DNA from: an uncultured Clostridia bacterium
GTDB taxonomy: Bacteria; Bacillota; Clostridia; Oscillospirales; Ruminococcaceae
DNA length: 64,000 nucleotides
Direction: 5' to 3'
Assembly: GCA_947627905.1 (NCBI GenBank)
Contig: CANQXX010000006.1
Coordinates: 1 to 64,000 of the forward strand
Part shown: positions 22,709 through 31,821 of the stretch, piece by piece
How the letters are laid out: each line of letters opens with the position of its first letter
How positions within the stretch are numbered: the first letter of the stretch is position 1
Notes under the pieces: model-generated
What the model was told of the DNA's origin: nothing
The model's database searches: none
Seen by the model: only the letters and a program-made list of their open reading frames with translations
Position numbers and translations under genes: made by a program

Positions 22709-24811
22709 TTATAAATTTATTTCGCAGGAAACGCATTTGCTGCCCGAAAGTTTTTCGCTCAATTCATCCGGCTGATGTGTTCCGGCATAAAGTGTAAATT
22801 TTTTGCCAAATACTTTTCTTTTGCCTAAATCATCTACCGATGTAAACGCTCTTTCGGATACGGGGATATCCACCGTAATTTCTTCCGACGCTGCCAGCTT
22901 AACTCGTTTAAATCCGCAAAGACTTACGTTCGGAACGGCATTTTCGCAATAATCTTTTATATAGATCTGTATAACATCTTCACATTCAGAATTTCCGGTA
23001 TTTCTTACGGAAATTTCCGCTTTGCCGCCGTTGTATTCAATGCTTTCGCAAATAATTTTTCCATAAGAAAGTCCATATCCGAAAGGATAAAGAATATTCC
23101 CGTCAGCATAGCGGTATGTACGGTTCTTCATGGAATAATCCGTAAATTCCGGCAGCTTTTCTGCTGTTTCATAGAATGTTACAGGGAGCTTTCCCGACGG
23201 TGAAATATCGCCGAAAAGTATTTCCGCAAGAGCCTTTCCGCCCTCCGAACCGGGATACCATACATGGATAAGCGCGTCAGGCTCACATTCCGTATTTATG
23301 GAGCTTCCGGCAGCACATACAAGAACAACAGGCTTGCCCGTTTTTATTATCATATCCGCAAGTATTCTCTGGCTTTCCGGCAGCCGCAGGTCTTTTTTAT
23401 CGCCGGAGGAAAATTCATTTCCCGTGTCTCCTTCTTCGCCCTCAATGGTCGCGTCCAGACCCAGACAAAGTACAACTGCATCGGAAGCCTCTGCGGCAGC
23501 CATTGCTTCGGCATAACGGTCTCCTGCCTGCGCAAGTCCGGAGCTTCTGTCCTTATACAAATGGCAGCCCTCGGCATATATGACACGTCCTTTAAAACGT
23601 TCTTTTATACCGTCAAGGAATGTTATATATCTGTCCGCCGTTCCGCAGTAATTTCCTTCAAGAGCAATATGACTGCTGCTGTTCGGACCGATCACCGCTA
23701 TGGTTTTTAAGCTGCTTTCATCAAAAGGAAGAATACCGTTATTTTTAAGAAGCACCATTGAACGTTCCGCACATTCCAGAGAAATCTTTTTATGTTCATC
23801 GCAGGATACCATATCATAAGAAAGTTTATCATATTCGGTCTCTTTGTCAAACATTCCGAGACGGATACGGGTCTGCATAAGATGAATACAGGCTTCGCGG
23901 ATATCGTCACCGGTTATCAGACCTTCTTCCAGAGCCGCAAGAAGATATGTATAAGTGCAGCCGCAGTTTACATCGCAGCCGGCTTTCAGCGCCAACGCTG
24001 CCGATTCCACAAAATTTGAAGTCAGCCCGTGATGTTCATGGAAATCCCTTATTGCCCAGCAGTCGGAAACAAAATATCCGTCAAATCCCCACTCTTTCAG
24101 CTTCTCCATAAGGAACGGACTTGCGCAGGACGCTTCTCCGTTCACCCGGTTGTAAGCCCCCATTACGCCCTCGACGCCGGCGTCTTTTATAAGTGCCTCA
24201 AAAGCAGGAAAATAAGTTTCTTCCATATCTTTTGGAGTTACTTCGGCATTAAATTCATGGCGCAGGCTTTCAGGGCCGCTGTGTACGGCAAAATGCTTCG
24301 CACAGGCGGCAGTTTTAAGAATTTTTCCGTCTCCCTGCAAACCTTTTACATATGCCTTTCCGTTTTCGGCAGTCAGGAACGGATCCTCGCCGTAGGTTTC
24401 ATGTCCCCTGCCCCAGCGCGGATCGCGGAAGATATTTATATTCGGCGCCCACAGCGTAAGACCTTTATAAATATCACAGTCGCCGAATTTCTGATAAGCA
24501 TTGAATTTTGCCCTTGTTTCGTCCGCAGTTATCTCTCCGGCTTTACGAACGCGTTCGGTATCGAACATAGCCGCCATTCCTATAGTCTGAGGGAACATCG
24601 TTGCTGTTCCTGAGCGTGCAAGACCGTGCAGTCCCTCATTCCACCAGTTATATGCCGGTATTCCGAGCCTTTCTATCGACGGCGCATCATAACGCAGCTG
24701 AGACGCCTGTTCTTCGATCGTCATTTCGTCAACGAGCGCTTCGGCGCGCTCACGGACGGATAAATTTTCATCAAGATATTTTTTCATTTGTATATCATAC
24801 TTGCCGGGCAA
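22709..24811 (-). CDS. Glycoside hydrolase family 3 (beta-glucosidase/beta-xylosidase), cytoplasmic
   Basis: A 700-residue GH3 enzyme without signal peptide. The N-terminal barrel shows WAPNINIFRDPRWGRGHETYGEDP split over residues 121-144, KHFAVHSGPE, and the nucleophile Asp in YFVSDCWAI. The C-terminal sandwich domain has GPNSSSHIALEGNYCG, followed by a fibronectin-III-like domain. The SDCWAI form resembles xylosidase/arabinosidase-type GH3 proteins, so the substrate may be a xylo- or cello-oligosaccharide. The TTG start has AAAGGAG six bases before it. It lies 106 bases after the GH94 gene and probably shares its transcript in part. Confidence 0.88.
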   Translation of the reverse strand: MPGKYDIQMKKYLDENLSVRERAEALVDEMTIEEQASQLRYDAPSIERLGIPAYNWWNEGLHGLARSGTATMFPQTIGMAAMFDTERVRKAGEITADETRAKFNAYQKFGDCDIYKGLTLWAPNINIFRDPRWGRGHETYGEDPFLTAENGKAYVKGLQGDGKILKTAACAKHFAVHSGPESLRHEFNAEVTPKDMEETYFPAFEALIKDAGVEGVMGAYNRVNGEASCASPFLMEKLKEWGFDGYFVSDCWAIRDFHEHHGLTSNFVESAALALKAGCDVNCGCTYTYLLAALEEGLITGDDIREACIHLMQTRIRLGMFDKETEYDKLSYDMVSCDEHKKISLECAERSMVLLKNNGILPFDESSLKTIAVIGPNSSSHIALEGNYCGTADRYITFLDGIKERFKGRVIYAEGCHLYKDRSSGLAQAGDRYAEAMAAAEASDAVVLCLGLDATIEGEEGDTGNEFSSGDKKDLRLPESQRILADMIIKTGKPVVLVCAAGSSINTECEPDALIHVWYPGSEGGKALAEILFGDISPSGKLPVTFYETAEKLPEFTDYSMKNRTYRYADGNILYPFGYGLSYGKIICESIEYNGGKAEISVRNTGNSECEDVIQIYIKDYCENAVPNVSLCGFKRVKLAASEEITVDIPVSERAFTSVDDLGKRKVFGKKFTLYAGTHQPDELSEKLSGSKCVSCEINL

Positions 24812-24862
24812 GCATTGCTCCTTTCGTAAGATATTATTGATCGCATAATAATTGCATATTAT

Positions 24863-24895
24863 AACAAACGGCAGCCGGAACGACTGCCGTTTGTT
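24863..24895. terminator. Hairpin between GH94 and GH3 genes
   Basis: AACAAACGGCAG and CTGCCGTTTGTT form a perfect 12-bp stem with a 9-base loop. The T-tract after it on minus is weak, so it may be a partial terminator or an mRNA end stabiliser. Confidence 0.65.
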
Positions 24896-24917
24896 CGTTA
24901 ATTTTAAATTCAGTATC

Positions 24918-27392
24918 TTAACCCATTACGGCAACTACTTCGTGAACGCCGCCGTCAAATGTGGGAAGAACATTTCCCTCTACAGCCTTGCCGTCAACTG
25001 TAACAGATTTAACACCCTTTGAAACATGGTTCGGGTTCTCGATCTTTATGTTATAAGTAGCTCCGCGGTAGAAACGTGAGATCCTGTAGCCGTCCCAAGC
25101 CTTAGGAATGGACGGATCAATTTTCAGTCCGTCATAAGAGGGGATAATTCCCAGAATGTACTGTGAAATTGCCACAAAGTTCCATGCCGCAGTACCTGTC
25201 AGCCAGCTGTTCTTAGCCTCGCCGAAACGCTTTGCGTCCTTGCCGGCGATCATCTGGGCATAAACGTAAGGTTCTGTTCTGTGCAGCTTTTCATCTTCCT
25301 GATAAGCGGGAGCGATCCTTGTGTAATAGTCAAATGCGGTATCGCCCATGCCGGCGTGAGCGGCAGCACACATTATCCATGCGTTGTTGTGGCAGAAAAT
25401 ACCTGCATTTTCCTTATATCCGCCGGGATATGTAGATATCTCGCCGTACTCAACGATATACTTTGTAAACGCAGGATTGTTAAGAACAAGTCCGTGCTCC
25501 GTTCCAAGGTATTTGTCGATGCTTGCCATAGTCTTTTCGGTAAATTCTTTTCCGCCTACGTCGGACATTACGCAGAAGCCCTGAGGTTCAATGAATATCT
25601 TGCCCTCGGCGTTTTCGTGAGAGCCGACCTTTTTGCCGTAAGCGTCATATGCACGCAGGAACCATTCGCCGTCCCAGCCGTACTTGACTATAGCTTCCTT
25701 CATCTTGTCGATCTCAGCCTGTGCCTTGTCCGCTTCGGCGTTATCGCCCATTCTGCGGCAAAGTTCAACATATTCCGGACCGATATATGTGAACATTCCT
25801 GCGATCATTACGGATTCCGCAGTCTGCTCGTTCAGCGGCTTGCCGGTTTCAGGATCAACCTCCTTGGCAATATTGCTTGCGGTGTTCTGGAAGCTCTCGC
25901 CGGGAACGCGTGAGAAGCAGTTCAGGTTCAGGCAGTCGTTCCAGTCGGCGCGTCCGATGAGCGGAAGTCCGTGCGGTCCCTTGTTATTTACAACGTGATA
26001 GAAACTTCTCTTCAGGTGGTCAAGCAGCGGCTGCGCAAGAGCGGGATCGTTCTTGTAATCTACCATTTCCTTGAGGATATCGTAATCGCCTGTTTCCTTG
26101 ATATAAGCGGCTGTAGAAAGGATCATCCACAGCGGATCGTCGTTGAAGTTCGTTCCGGCAGCGTCGTTGCCCTTTTTGGTAAGAGGCTGATACTGGTGAT
26201 AGTTTCCGCCGTCCTCAAGCTGAGTTGCAGCAATATCGAGTATCCTCTCTCTTGCTCTTTCAGGTATCTGATGAACAAATCCCAGCAGATCCTGATTGGA
26301 ATCACGGAAGCCCATTCCTCTGCCTATACCGCTTTCAAAGTAAGATGCGGAACGTGACATATTGAATGTTACCATACACTGATACTGATTCCAGATATTT
26401 ACCTGTCTGTTCAGCTTTTCATCAGGAGACTCAAGAGTATACTTAGCAAGCAGCTCGTCCCAGTCTTTTCTGAGTTCTGCAAGAGCAGCGTCTACCTTTT
26501 CGGCTGTGTCGAACTTCTTCATCATCTCATAGGCTTTGGATTTGTTCATACTGCCGTCTGCGTTGAACTTTTCGGGATATGGGTTCTCAACATAGCCAAG
26601 CATGAAAACGAGAGTTTTCTCTTCGCCTGCCGCAAGGGTGATCTCCTTATAGTGGGAAGCAATGGGTGACCATCCGTCCGCAACGGAATTTGCAGGCTTG
26701 CCGTTCATAACGGTCTCAGGGTTATGGAAATCGTGGTAAATATCGCCCATGAATGTTTCACGGTCGGTATCGTAGCCGTCTACCGTATCGTTTACGGCAT
26801 AGAAAGCAAAGTGATTTCTTCTTTCCTTGTATTCGGTCTTATGGTAGATAACAGCGCCGTCTCTTTCAAGTTCGACCTCACCTGTGTTAAAGTTTCTCTG
26901 GAAGTTGGTGGAATCGTCCTGCGCGTCCCAGAGACACCATTCGATAAACGAGAACAGCTTGAAGCTCTTGGGAGCGCCGCTTTCGTTTTTAAGAACGACT
27001 TTCTGTATCTCGCCGGTGAAATTGTTCGGAACGAAGAAAGTAACTTCCGCAGAAAGACCGTTTTTCTTTCCGCTGATAACGGTATAGCCCATACCGTGGC
27101 GGCATTTGTAATCGTCCAGCTCGGTCTTTACCGGAGACCAGCCCGGATTCCACACCGTACCGCCGTCGTTTATGTAGAAATAGCGTCCGCCTGCGTCAGC
27201 AGGGACGTTGTTGTATCTGTAACGGGTAATTCTTGCCAGACGGGCGTCCTTATAGAAGTGATAACCGCCTGCCGTATTGGAGATAAGCGCGAAGAAATCC
27301 TGTGTTCCCAAATAGTTTATCCATGGATATGGGGTCTTGGGGGAGGTGATGACATATTCCTTATTGGCGTCATCATAAAAGCCGAATTTCAT
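24918..27392 (-). CDS. Cellobiose phosphorylase family (GH94)
   Basis: An 824-residue GH94 phosphorylase beginning [20 protein letters not shown] and [11 protein letters not shown], typical of cellobiose phosphorylase. The catalytic acid Asp lies in [12 protein letters not shown], and the phosphate-pocket region includes the late [14 protein letters not shown] and [12 protein letters not shown] motifs. It splits cellobiose with phosphate to glucose-1-phosphate and glucose, saving ATP, as in cellulolytic rumen bacteria. No signal peptide, so it is cytoplasmic. The start at 27392 is chosen over one four codons up because of ribosome-site spacing. Cellodextrin or other disaccharide specificity cannot be ruled out. 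Confidence 0.92.
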   Translation of the reverse strand: MKFGFYDDANKEYVITSPKTPYPWINYLGTQDFFALISNTAGGYHFYKDARLARITRYRYNNVPADAGGRYFYINDGGTVWNPGWSPVKTELDDYKCRHGMGYTVISGKKNGLSAEVTFFVPNNFTGEIQKVVLKNESGAPKSFKLFSFIEWCLWDAQDDSTNFQRNFNTGEVELERDGAVIYHKTEYKERRNHFAFYAVNDTVDGYDTDRETFMGDIYHDFHNPETVMNGKPANSVADGWSPIASHYKEITLAAGEEKTLVFMLGYVENPYPEKFNADGSMNKSKAYEMMKKFDTAEKVDAALAELRKDWDELLAKYTLESPDEKLNRQVNIWNQYQCMVTFNMSRSASYFESGIGRGMGFRDSNQDLLGFVHQIPERARERILDIAATQLEDGGNYHQYQPLTKKGNDAAGTNFNDDPLWMILSTAAYIKETGDYDILKEMVDYKNDPALAQPLLDHLKRSFYHVVNNKGPHGLPLIGRADWNDCLNLNCFSRVPGESFQNTASNIAKEVDPETGKPLNEQTAESVMIAGMFTYIGPEYVELCRRMGDNAEADKAQAEIDKMKEAIVKYGWDGEWFLRAYDAYGKKVGSHENAEGKIFIEPQGFCVMSDVGGKEFTEKTMASIDKYLGTEHGLVLNNPAFTKYIVEYGEISTYPGGYKENAGIFCHNNAWIMCAAAHAGMGDTAFDYYTRIAPAYQEDEKLHRTEPYVYAQMIAGKDAKRFGEAKNSWLTGTAAWNFVAISQYILGIIPSYDGLKIDPSIPKAWDGYRISRFYRGATYNIKIENPNHVSKGVKSVTVDGKAVEGNVLPTFDGGVHEVVAVMG

Positions 27393-27486
27393 CTGAAAAA
27401 CCATCCTTTCTGCCGGTCAGACAGCAAAAAACGCCGGCATGACCGAAATAAAAATACTAACAGTGACACGCTGCACTATTGGCATA

Positions 27487-27515
27487 ATTATACCATACCG
27501 ACGGTTTTTTATCAA
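27487..27515 (-). promoter_or_regulatory. Promoter of the GH94 gene
   Basis: On minus, TTGATA (27510-27515), 17 bp, TATAAT (27487-27492). A leader of about 90 bases contains GCCGGCG followed by a T-run, which could act as an early hairpin. Confidence 0.75.
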
Positions 27516-27592
27516 TAGCGGACGGGAAATTTCATGTCCGACCGAGTAACAAATTTTTCTTAAAATTTTCGTTATTTTTAACAAATTTCCAT

Positions 27593-28423
27593 TTACTGTC
27601 CGAACAGCTTTGTAAGATTTGTATATTCCGGACGGAGTATTTTATACACTTCAACGCCCTTTTCCATGCCGAATACCGACAGCAGCCCCCTGTAGAAATG
27701 CTGTCTGCCGGCGGATCTCCTGAGCAGCTCCGCGATCTCCTCTGTCTGTTTCTGATCGGCGGAAATATTGCCCTTTTCCATGGCGGTTTTCAGCGCGGAA
27801 GCGGCAGCGTCCTCATTATGAACGGCGGTATCTTTGACTGATGTTTTCTTCCCCCTTGGTCTGCCGCGGCGTTTCGGAGCAGGAGCTTCCGTGATCTTTT
27901 CCGCGTCGGTCACATCATCTTCCGGAGCATTTATTTCGGGTATTGTATTTTCCTCGGTATCTGCAATGTCATATACCAGCTTTTCCTGACCGGACAGCGG
28001 CTGTTCCTTTTGTCCCTGCTGTATCCTTGCAGAAAAAGGTTTTTCGGCTGAAACAAGAGAACGGTTTATGGACGGCGCGCTGTAGACCGATACGCCTGCG
28101 GCAAGACCGTTCCTTTCCCAGAAGCCGCGGACATATTCATAGCCCCTGTCGTTGCTTATTATACAGAAGCTCTTTTCCTCGCCTTTGCTGATAAGATATC
28201 CGAGAAAGCTGGAAAGCTGAAAATCCAGCGCATTTTTTCCGCCGCTGGCAACATTGTAGTATATTATCTCTGCCGGACTGGAAAGCAGGTTAAGATGCGC
28301 TGCAAAAGAAAGATTAGACGCGTTCACGGTATAAAAAATATATACCTTGTCATCCTTTGTAAGCCTTTGTATGCCGGATATCCCGGCAGAAGTAACATTT
28401 TCAAAATCCACAAGATATGTCAT
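27593..28423 (-). CDS. PIN-like (NYN-type) domain protein with AT-hook-like tract
   Basis: A 276-residue protein. Residues 1-105 look like a PIN/NYN nuclease domain: MTYLVDFENV supplies the first acidic residue, SGGKNALDFQL the second and IISNDRGYEYV the third. A charged linker then carries KRRGRPRGKKTS (about residues 185-196), an AT-hook-like RGRPRGK, and a conserved-looking C-terminal helix-rich segment. PIN domains of this kind usually cut RNA. It is last in the mgtE-NUDIX-folC operon, 14 bases after folC. Function unknown. Confidence 0.72.
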   Translation of the reverse strand: MTYLVDFENVTSAGISGIQRLTKDDKVYIFYTVNASNLSFAAHLNLLSSPAEIIYYNVASGGKNALDFQLSSFLGYLISKGEEKSFCIISNDRGYEYVRGFWERNGLAAGVSVYSAPSINRSLVSAEKPFSARIQQGQKEQPLSGQEKLVYDIADTEENTIPEINAPEDDVTDAEKITEAPAPKRRGRPRGKKTSVKDTAVHNEDAAASALKTAMEKGNISADQKQTEEIAELLRRSAGRQHFYRGLLSVFGMEKGVEVYKILRPEYTNLTKLFGQ

Positions 28424-28436
28424 TATATTGATCCTT

Positions 28437-29714
28437 TCATCTTTGTATCACACCGTTATCGGTATCGGTCTGCATTGCCGCCGCCAGATAAAGCGAACCG
28501 GCGATCAGAACCATTCCGTCCTTTCCTGCCAGTGAAACGGCTTTTCGCACGGCACTTTTCATATCAGACGCTTCTCCGCTGCGAAACGCTTCAGCAAGTT
28601 TTTCAGCCGGCACGGTCTTTGGCGCGAAGCCGTCAACACATATCGCCTTGTCGATAAAGCCGCTTATATACTTTACCGAAGCCTGCCAGTCCTTATCGTC
28701 TTTCATTCCGCAGATCATTATTTTAGGAGCTTTCGGTACTGTTCTGACAAATTCCGAAAGCACTCTCATACCGTCCGGATTGTGGGCGCCGTCTATCATT
28801 ATGAACGGCTTGTCCCTGCGAAGCACCTGACATCTGCTGGGAACTTCCGCAGACTTGACGCCGTCGTATATATTGACGTATGACAGCTTTTCCCAGCCCT
28901 GTTTTTTCAGAACATTAAGAGTTTCTATAGCCGTAAGGGCGTTGTCTATCTGATGTCTGCCAAGCATGGACACATTGTATGTAAATCCTTTATAAACGAA
29001 CCTGCTGCCGGTATGATCGCATTTTTCAACGGTCAGCCTGCCGGTATTCGGCGTAATGAACTGCGAACCCATGCGCACCGCTGTATCATATATCAGATCG
29101 CTTACTTCCTTTTTCTGAGAGACTGCAAGAACAACAGGACGTTCCCTTTTTATTATGCCGGCTTTCTGCCTTGCGATCTTTTCAAGAGTATCGCCGAGTA
29201 TAGCCGTATGATCGAAAGATATTGAAGTTATTACCGAAACGCAGGGCTCTTCTATTATATTCGTGCAGTCGAGCAGACCGCCGAGACCCGTTTCCAGAAC
29301 GACTATATCGCATTTTTTCGCCGCAAAATACAGGAACGCAATTGCGGTAGTTATCTCAAACTGGGAACATTCCGCGCACATACTTCCGATCAGCGGCTTG
29401 ATGTCGGATACGATACCGGCAAGCTCCATATCGGAAATATTCACTCCGTCTATCTTTATCCTGTCATTATAGACCTTTATGAACGGAGATGTAAATTCCC
29501 CTGTTCTGTATCCGGCTTTTGTAAGCGCGCCGGCTATCATTCTTACGGTGGAACCTTTGCCGTTCGTTCCGGCAACGTGTACGAATTTAAGTTTTTTCTG
29601 CGGATTTCCCAGAGTGCGCATTATCTTTACGAACCTGAGAAGATCGGTCACCGGCTTTCCCAGCTTTGAAAAACCGTTTATATATTCCATTGCTTCTCTG
29701 ATATCCAAATCCAA
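28437..29714 (-). CDS. folC: Folylpolyglutamate synthase / dihydrofolate synthase
   Basis: A 425-residue Mur-ligase-family enzyme. The ATP loop is VAGTNGKGSTVRM (about residues 48-60), with TSPFIKVYNDRIKIDG following, VLETGLGGLLDCTN for metal and substrate binding, and the C-terminal MIDGAHNPDGM motif. It adds glutamate to dihydropteroate or folates in the cytoplasm. The gene lies 18 bases downstream of the NUDIX gene. Confidence 0.93.
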   Translation of the reverse strand: MDLDIREAMEYINGFSKLGKPVTDLLRFVKIMRTLGNPQKKLKFVHVAGTNGKGSTVRMIAGALTKAGYRTGEFTSPFIKVYNDRIKIDGVNISDMELAGIVSDIKPLIGSMCAECSQFEITTAIAFLYFAAKKCDIVVLETGLGGLLDCTNIIEEPCVSVITSISFDHTAILGDTLEKIARQKAGIIKRERPVVLAVSQKKEVSDLIYDTAVRMGSQFITPNTGRLTVEKCDHTGSRFVYKGFTYNVSMLGRHQIDNALTAIETLNVLKKQGWEKLSYVNIYDGVKSAEVPSRCQVLRRDKPFIMIDGAHNPDGMRVLSEFVRTVPKAPKIMICGMKDDKDWQASVKYISGFIDKAICVDGFAPKTVPAEKLAEAFRSGEASDMKSAVRKAVSLAGKDGMVLIAGSLYLAAAMQTDTDNGVIQR

Positions 29715-29732
29715 GCACCCTTTCCTGACCTG

Positions 29733-30212
29733 TCAAAAACTGTATAAAGAATATTCCCCGCTGTTTTCCCTGCCTTTATAGGGTATCATGCCGTAAAGTT
29801 TACAGCCTTGCCTGTCGGCGGAAACAACGCTCCCTATTATCTTTTTTGTAAGGTCGGGAACATCTTTTTTCAGCATTATATCGGGAATATATGCCCATAT
29901 CGCTTCGCTGTTCTCATCACCGTCAGAACGCGCTTCGCCTGAAACATATTCGGCTGTGAATACGGCGTACCAGTCTTTCATATTGAATCTTATGCCGGCA
30001 AGCCTGTCCGGACGTACAGTTACCCCGGTTTCCTCCAGAACTTCCCTTACCACGGCTTCCTGCGGCGTTTCACCGTATTTTACATATCCTCCCGGAATGA
30101 TGAGCATTCCCGTTCCTGCTCCGTAGGTATGCCGGACGAGCAGCACCTCGTCTCCCCGTATAACGACTGCTCCTACGGAACGTTCCCAATCGGTATTTAT
30201 CTCTTCGGACAT
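29733..30212 (-). CDS. NUDIX hydrolase
   Basis: A 159-residue NUDIX protein. The box is complete: GGYVKYGETPQEAVVREVLE followed by ETGV, giving the catalytic REVLEE metal-binding helix. Placed between mgtE and folC; a link to folate (dihydroneopterin triphosphate pyrophosphohydrolase) is possible from context but not shown by motif. Such enzymes hydrolyse nucleoside diphosphates linked to another group. Confidence 0.85.
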   Translation of the reverse strand: MSEEINTDWERSVGAVVIRGDEVLLVRHTYGAGTGMLIIPGGYVKYGETPQEAVVREVLEETGVTVRPDRLAGIRFNMKDWYAVFTAEYVSGEARSDGDENSEAIWAYIPDIMLKKDVPDLTKKIIGSVVSADRQGCKLYGMIPYKGRENSGEYSLYSF

Positions 30213-30251
30213 ACTGTCATCTCCGTTCAGCGATTAATGATCGTTTTATGT

Positions 30252-31604
30252 TCAAATATGGAGTATGCAAGATGCTACGGAAAAATATATCAGCAGCGAG
30301 CAGGAATCCACCACCGTGCTTATAAGCGGATTTGCCATTATCGCCGGGTCAAGATGCACAGCCTTTGCAAGCATAGGCAGGGCTGCGCCCACCAGCTTTG
30401 CTATAACTACCGTACCTACAAGCGACAGAGCTATTACAAGAGCAAGCAAAGGATCCTTGTAGAACATCAGCACTCTTAACCCGTTTACGACTGCCAGCGT
30501 CACGGCGCATATGAGTGCTATTCTAAATTCCTTGAAAACAACTTTAAAGAAGTCCCTTAGCCGTATCTCCTCAAGCGCCATGCCGCGGATTATCAGCGTA
30601 GAGCTCTGCGAGCCGCAGTTTCCGCCGGTGCCCATTATCATCGGCATAAAAGATACGAGCATAGGCACAACGGCGATCTGCGCTTCAAACCGCGAAGATA
30701 TCCAGCCTGTGAGCGTTGCCGAAAGCATAAGTATCAGCAGCCACGGTATACGGCTCTTTGCATGGGCAAAAACGGACGTTTTGAAATATTCATCGTCAGC
30801 AGGAACTACCGCAGCCATTTTTGCAAAGTCCTCGGTATTTTCTTCCTGAAGAACGTCCATAGCGTCGTCGAATGTAATTATTCCGACAATGCGTTCTTCG
30901 TTGTCAACAACAGGTATAGCCGCAATATCATACTTGGACATCGTTCTTGCAACGTCCTCACGGTCGTCGTGAGTATTGACCGAGATCACGTTTGTCTCCA
31001 TGATATTTTCAATGGGCGTATCCTCATCGGCAACGAGCATATCGAGCACGGTCACCGTTCCCACAAGTCTGCGGTGAGAAGAAAGCACATAGCAGGTATA
31101 TACCGTCTCTTTTACAAGACCTATCTTCCTTATACGTTCAAAGGCTTCCTTTACGGTAATATCTCTGCGAAGATAGACGAACTCGGTGGTCATTACCGAA
31201 CCTGCGCTGTCCTTGGGATAATCAAGGAGCTGATTTATCTGCTTCCTTGTTTCAGGATCGGTGTTCCGCAGGATACGGGAAACGATATTTGCAGGCATTT
31301 CTTCGATCATATCAACGGTATCATCCAGATAAAGCTCATCTATGACATATCTTAATTCCTTGTCGGAAAAAGCGTTTATGAGGATCATCTGCATATCGCT
31401 GTCCATATAGGTAAATGCTTCTGCGGCAAGCTCCTTTGGCAGGATACGGTAAAGAAGTATCATTTTTTTGTCATCGAAGCCGTCGCCGCTGCACATTTCT
31501 TCCACCAATACGGCAATATCCGCAGGATTCATTTCTTTAAGTTCATTCCTGAGATCCGCAAGCTTTTTATTTTCGAGCATATCAAGAGCGGTATCTCTGT
31601 CCAT
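30252..31604 (-). CDS. mgtE: Magnesium transporter MgtE
   Basis: A 450-residue MgtE. Residues 1-120 are the Mg-sensing superhelical N domain, residues 135-255 hold two CBS domains (SAGSVMTTEFVYLRRDITV and ENIMETNVISVNTHDDREDV), and five membrane helices follow from about residue 285, with the pore sequence MPMIMGTGGNCGSQSSTLIIR divided across residues 318-338. It imports Mg2+ and self-gates by Mg binding. No M-box riboswitch is seen; instead the leader holds a short ORF and competing hairpins. Confidence 0.95.
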   Translation of the reverse strand: MDRDTALDMLENKKLADLRNELKEMNPADIAVLVEEMCSGDGFDDKKMILLYRILPKELAAEAFTYMDSDMQMILINAFSDKELRYVIDELYLDDTVDMIEEMPANIVSRILRNTDPETRKQINQLLDYPKDSAGSVMTTEFVYLRRDITVKEAFERIRKIGLVKETVYTCYVLSSHRRLVGTVTVLDMLVADEDTPIENIMETNVISVNTHDDREDVARTMSKYDIAAIPVVDNEERIVGIITFDDAMDVLQEENTEDFAKMAAVVPADDEYFKTSVFAHAKSRIPWLLILMLSATLTGWISSRFEAQIAVVPMLVSFMPMIMGTGGNCGSQSSTLIIRGMALEEIRLRDFFKVVFKEFRIALICAVTLAVVNGLRVLMFYKDPLLALVIALSLVGTVVIAKLVGAALPMLAKAVHLDPAIMANPLISTVVDSCSLLIYFSVASCILHI

Positions 31605-31640
31605 AATAATTCCTCCTATTCATAAAAAGTCAGAATAGAA

Positions 31641-31745
31641 GGCATAAAACTTCATATTGAAGGCAGATAAGAAACGGACGGCGTACAGTTCCGCTTCAAA
31701 AGCCTGCAACTTCGGGGTTTTATGCCGTTACTACTGCCGACGTCC
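31641..31745 (-). promoter_or_regulatory. mgtE leader with two mutually exclusive stems
   Basis: GGCATAAAAC pairs with GTTTTATGCC (31717-31726 with 31641-31650). A second pairing, GGAC-CGGC with GCCGTCC (31736-31745 with 31676-31682), interlocks with the first, so both can exist only as a pseudoknot or as alternatives. This is the arrangement of a switch. Confidence 0.5.
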
Positions 31746-31747
31746 AT
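31652..31747 (-). CDS. Short leader ORF upstream of mgtE (31 residues)
   Basis: ATG at 31747 has AAAGGAGAG 6 bases upstream, a better ribosome site than many full genes here. The ORF reads MDVGSSNGIKPRSCRLLKRN then CTPSVSYLPSI and stops 47 bases before mgtE. It contains the first arm of a perfect 10-bp inverted repeat (31717-31726) whose partner lies after its stop (31641-31650). The peptide is basic, with three prolines. Translation-dependent control of mgtE, as with mgtL in enterics, is inference; the sequences are not alike. Confidence 0.55.
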   Translation of the reverse strand: MDVGSSNGIKPRSCRLLKRNCTPSVSYLPSI

Positions 31748-31790
31748 ATTTTTCTCTCCTTTTTGAGTTAAAATTTTGTATACCTTATAC

Positions 31791-31819
31791 ATTATACACA
31801 ATTCCGCAGATATTGTCAA
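31791..31819 (-). promoter_or_regulatory. Promoter of the mgtE operon
   Basis: On minus, TTGACA (31814-31819), 17 bp, TATAAT (31791-31796), giving a leader of about 180 bases. Confidence 0.85.
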
Positions 31820-31821
31820 TG

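Noticed and set aside
31641..31770. M-box magnesium riboswitch before mgtE
   Set aside because: The conserved M-box core was not found. What is present is a short ORF with two interlocking stems.
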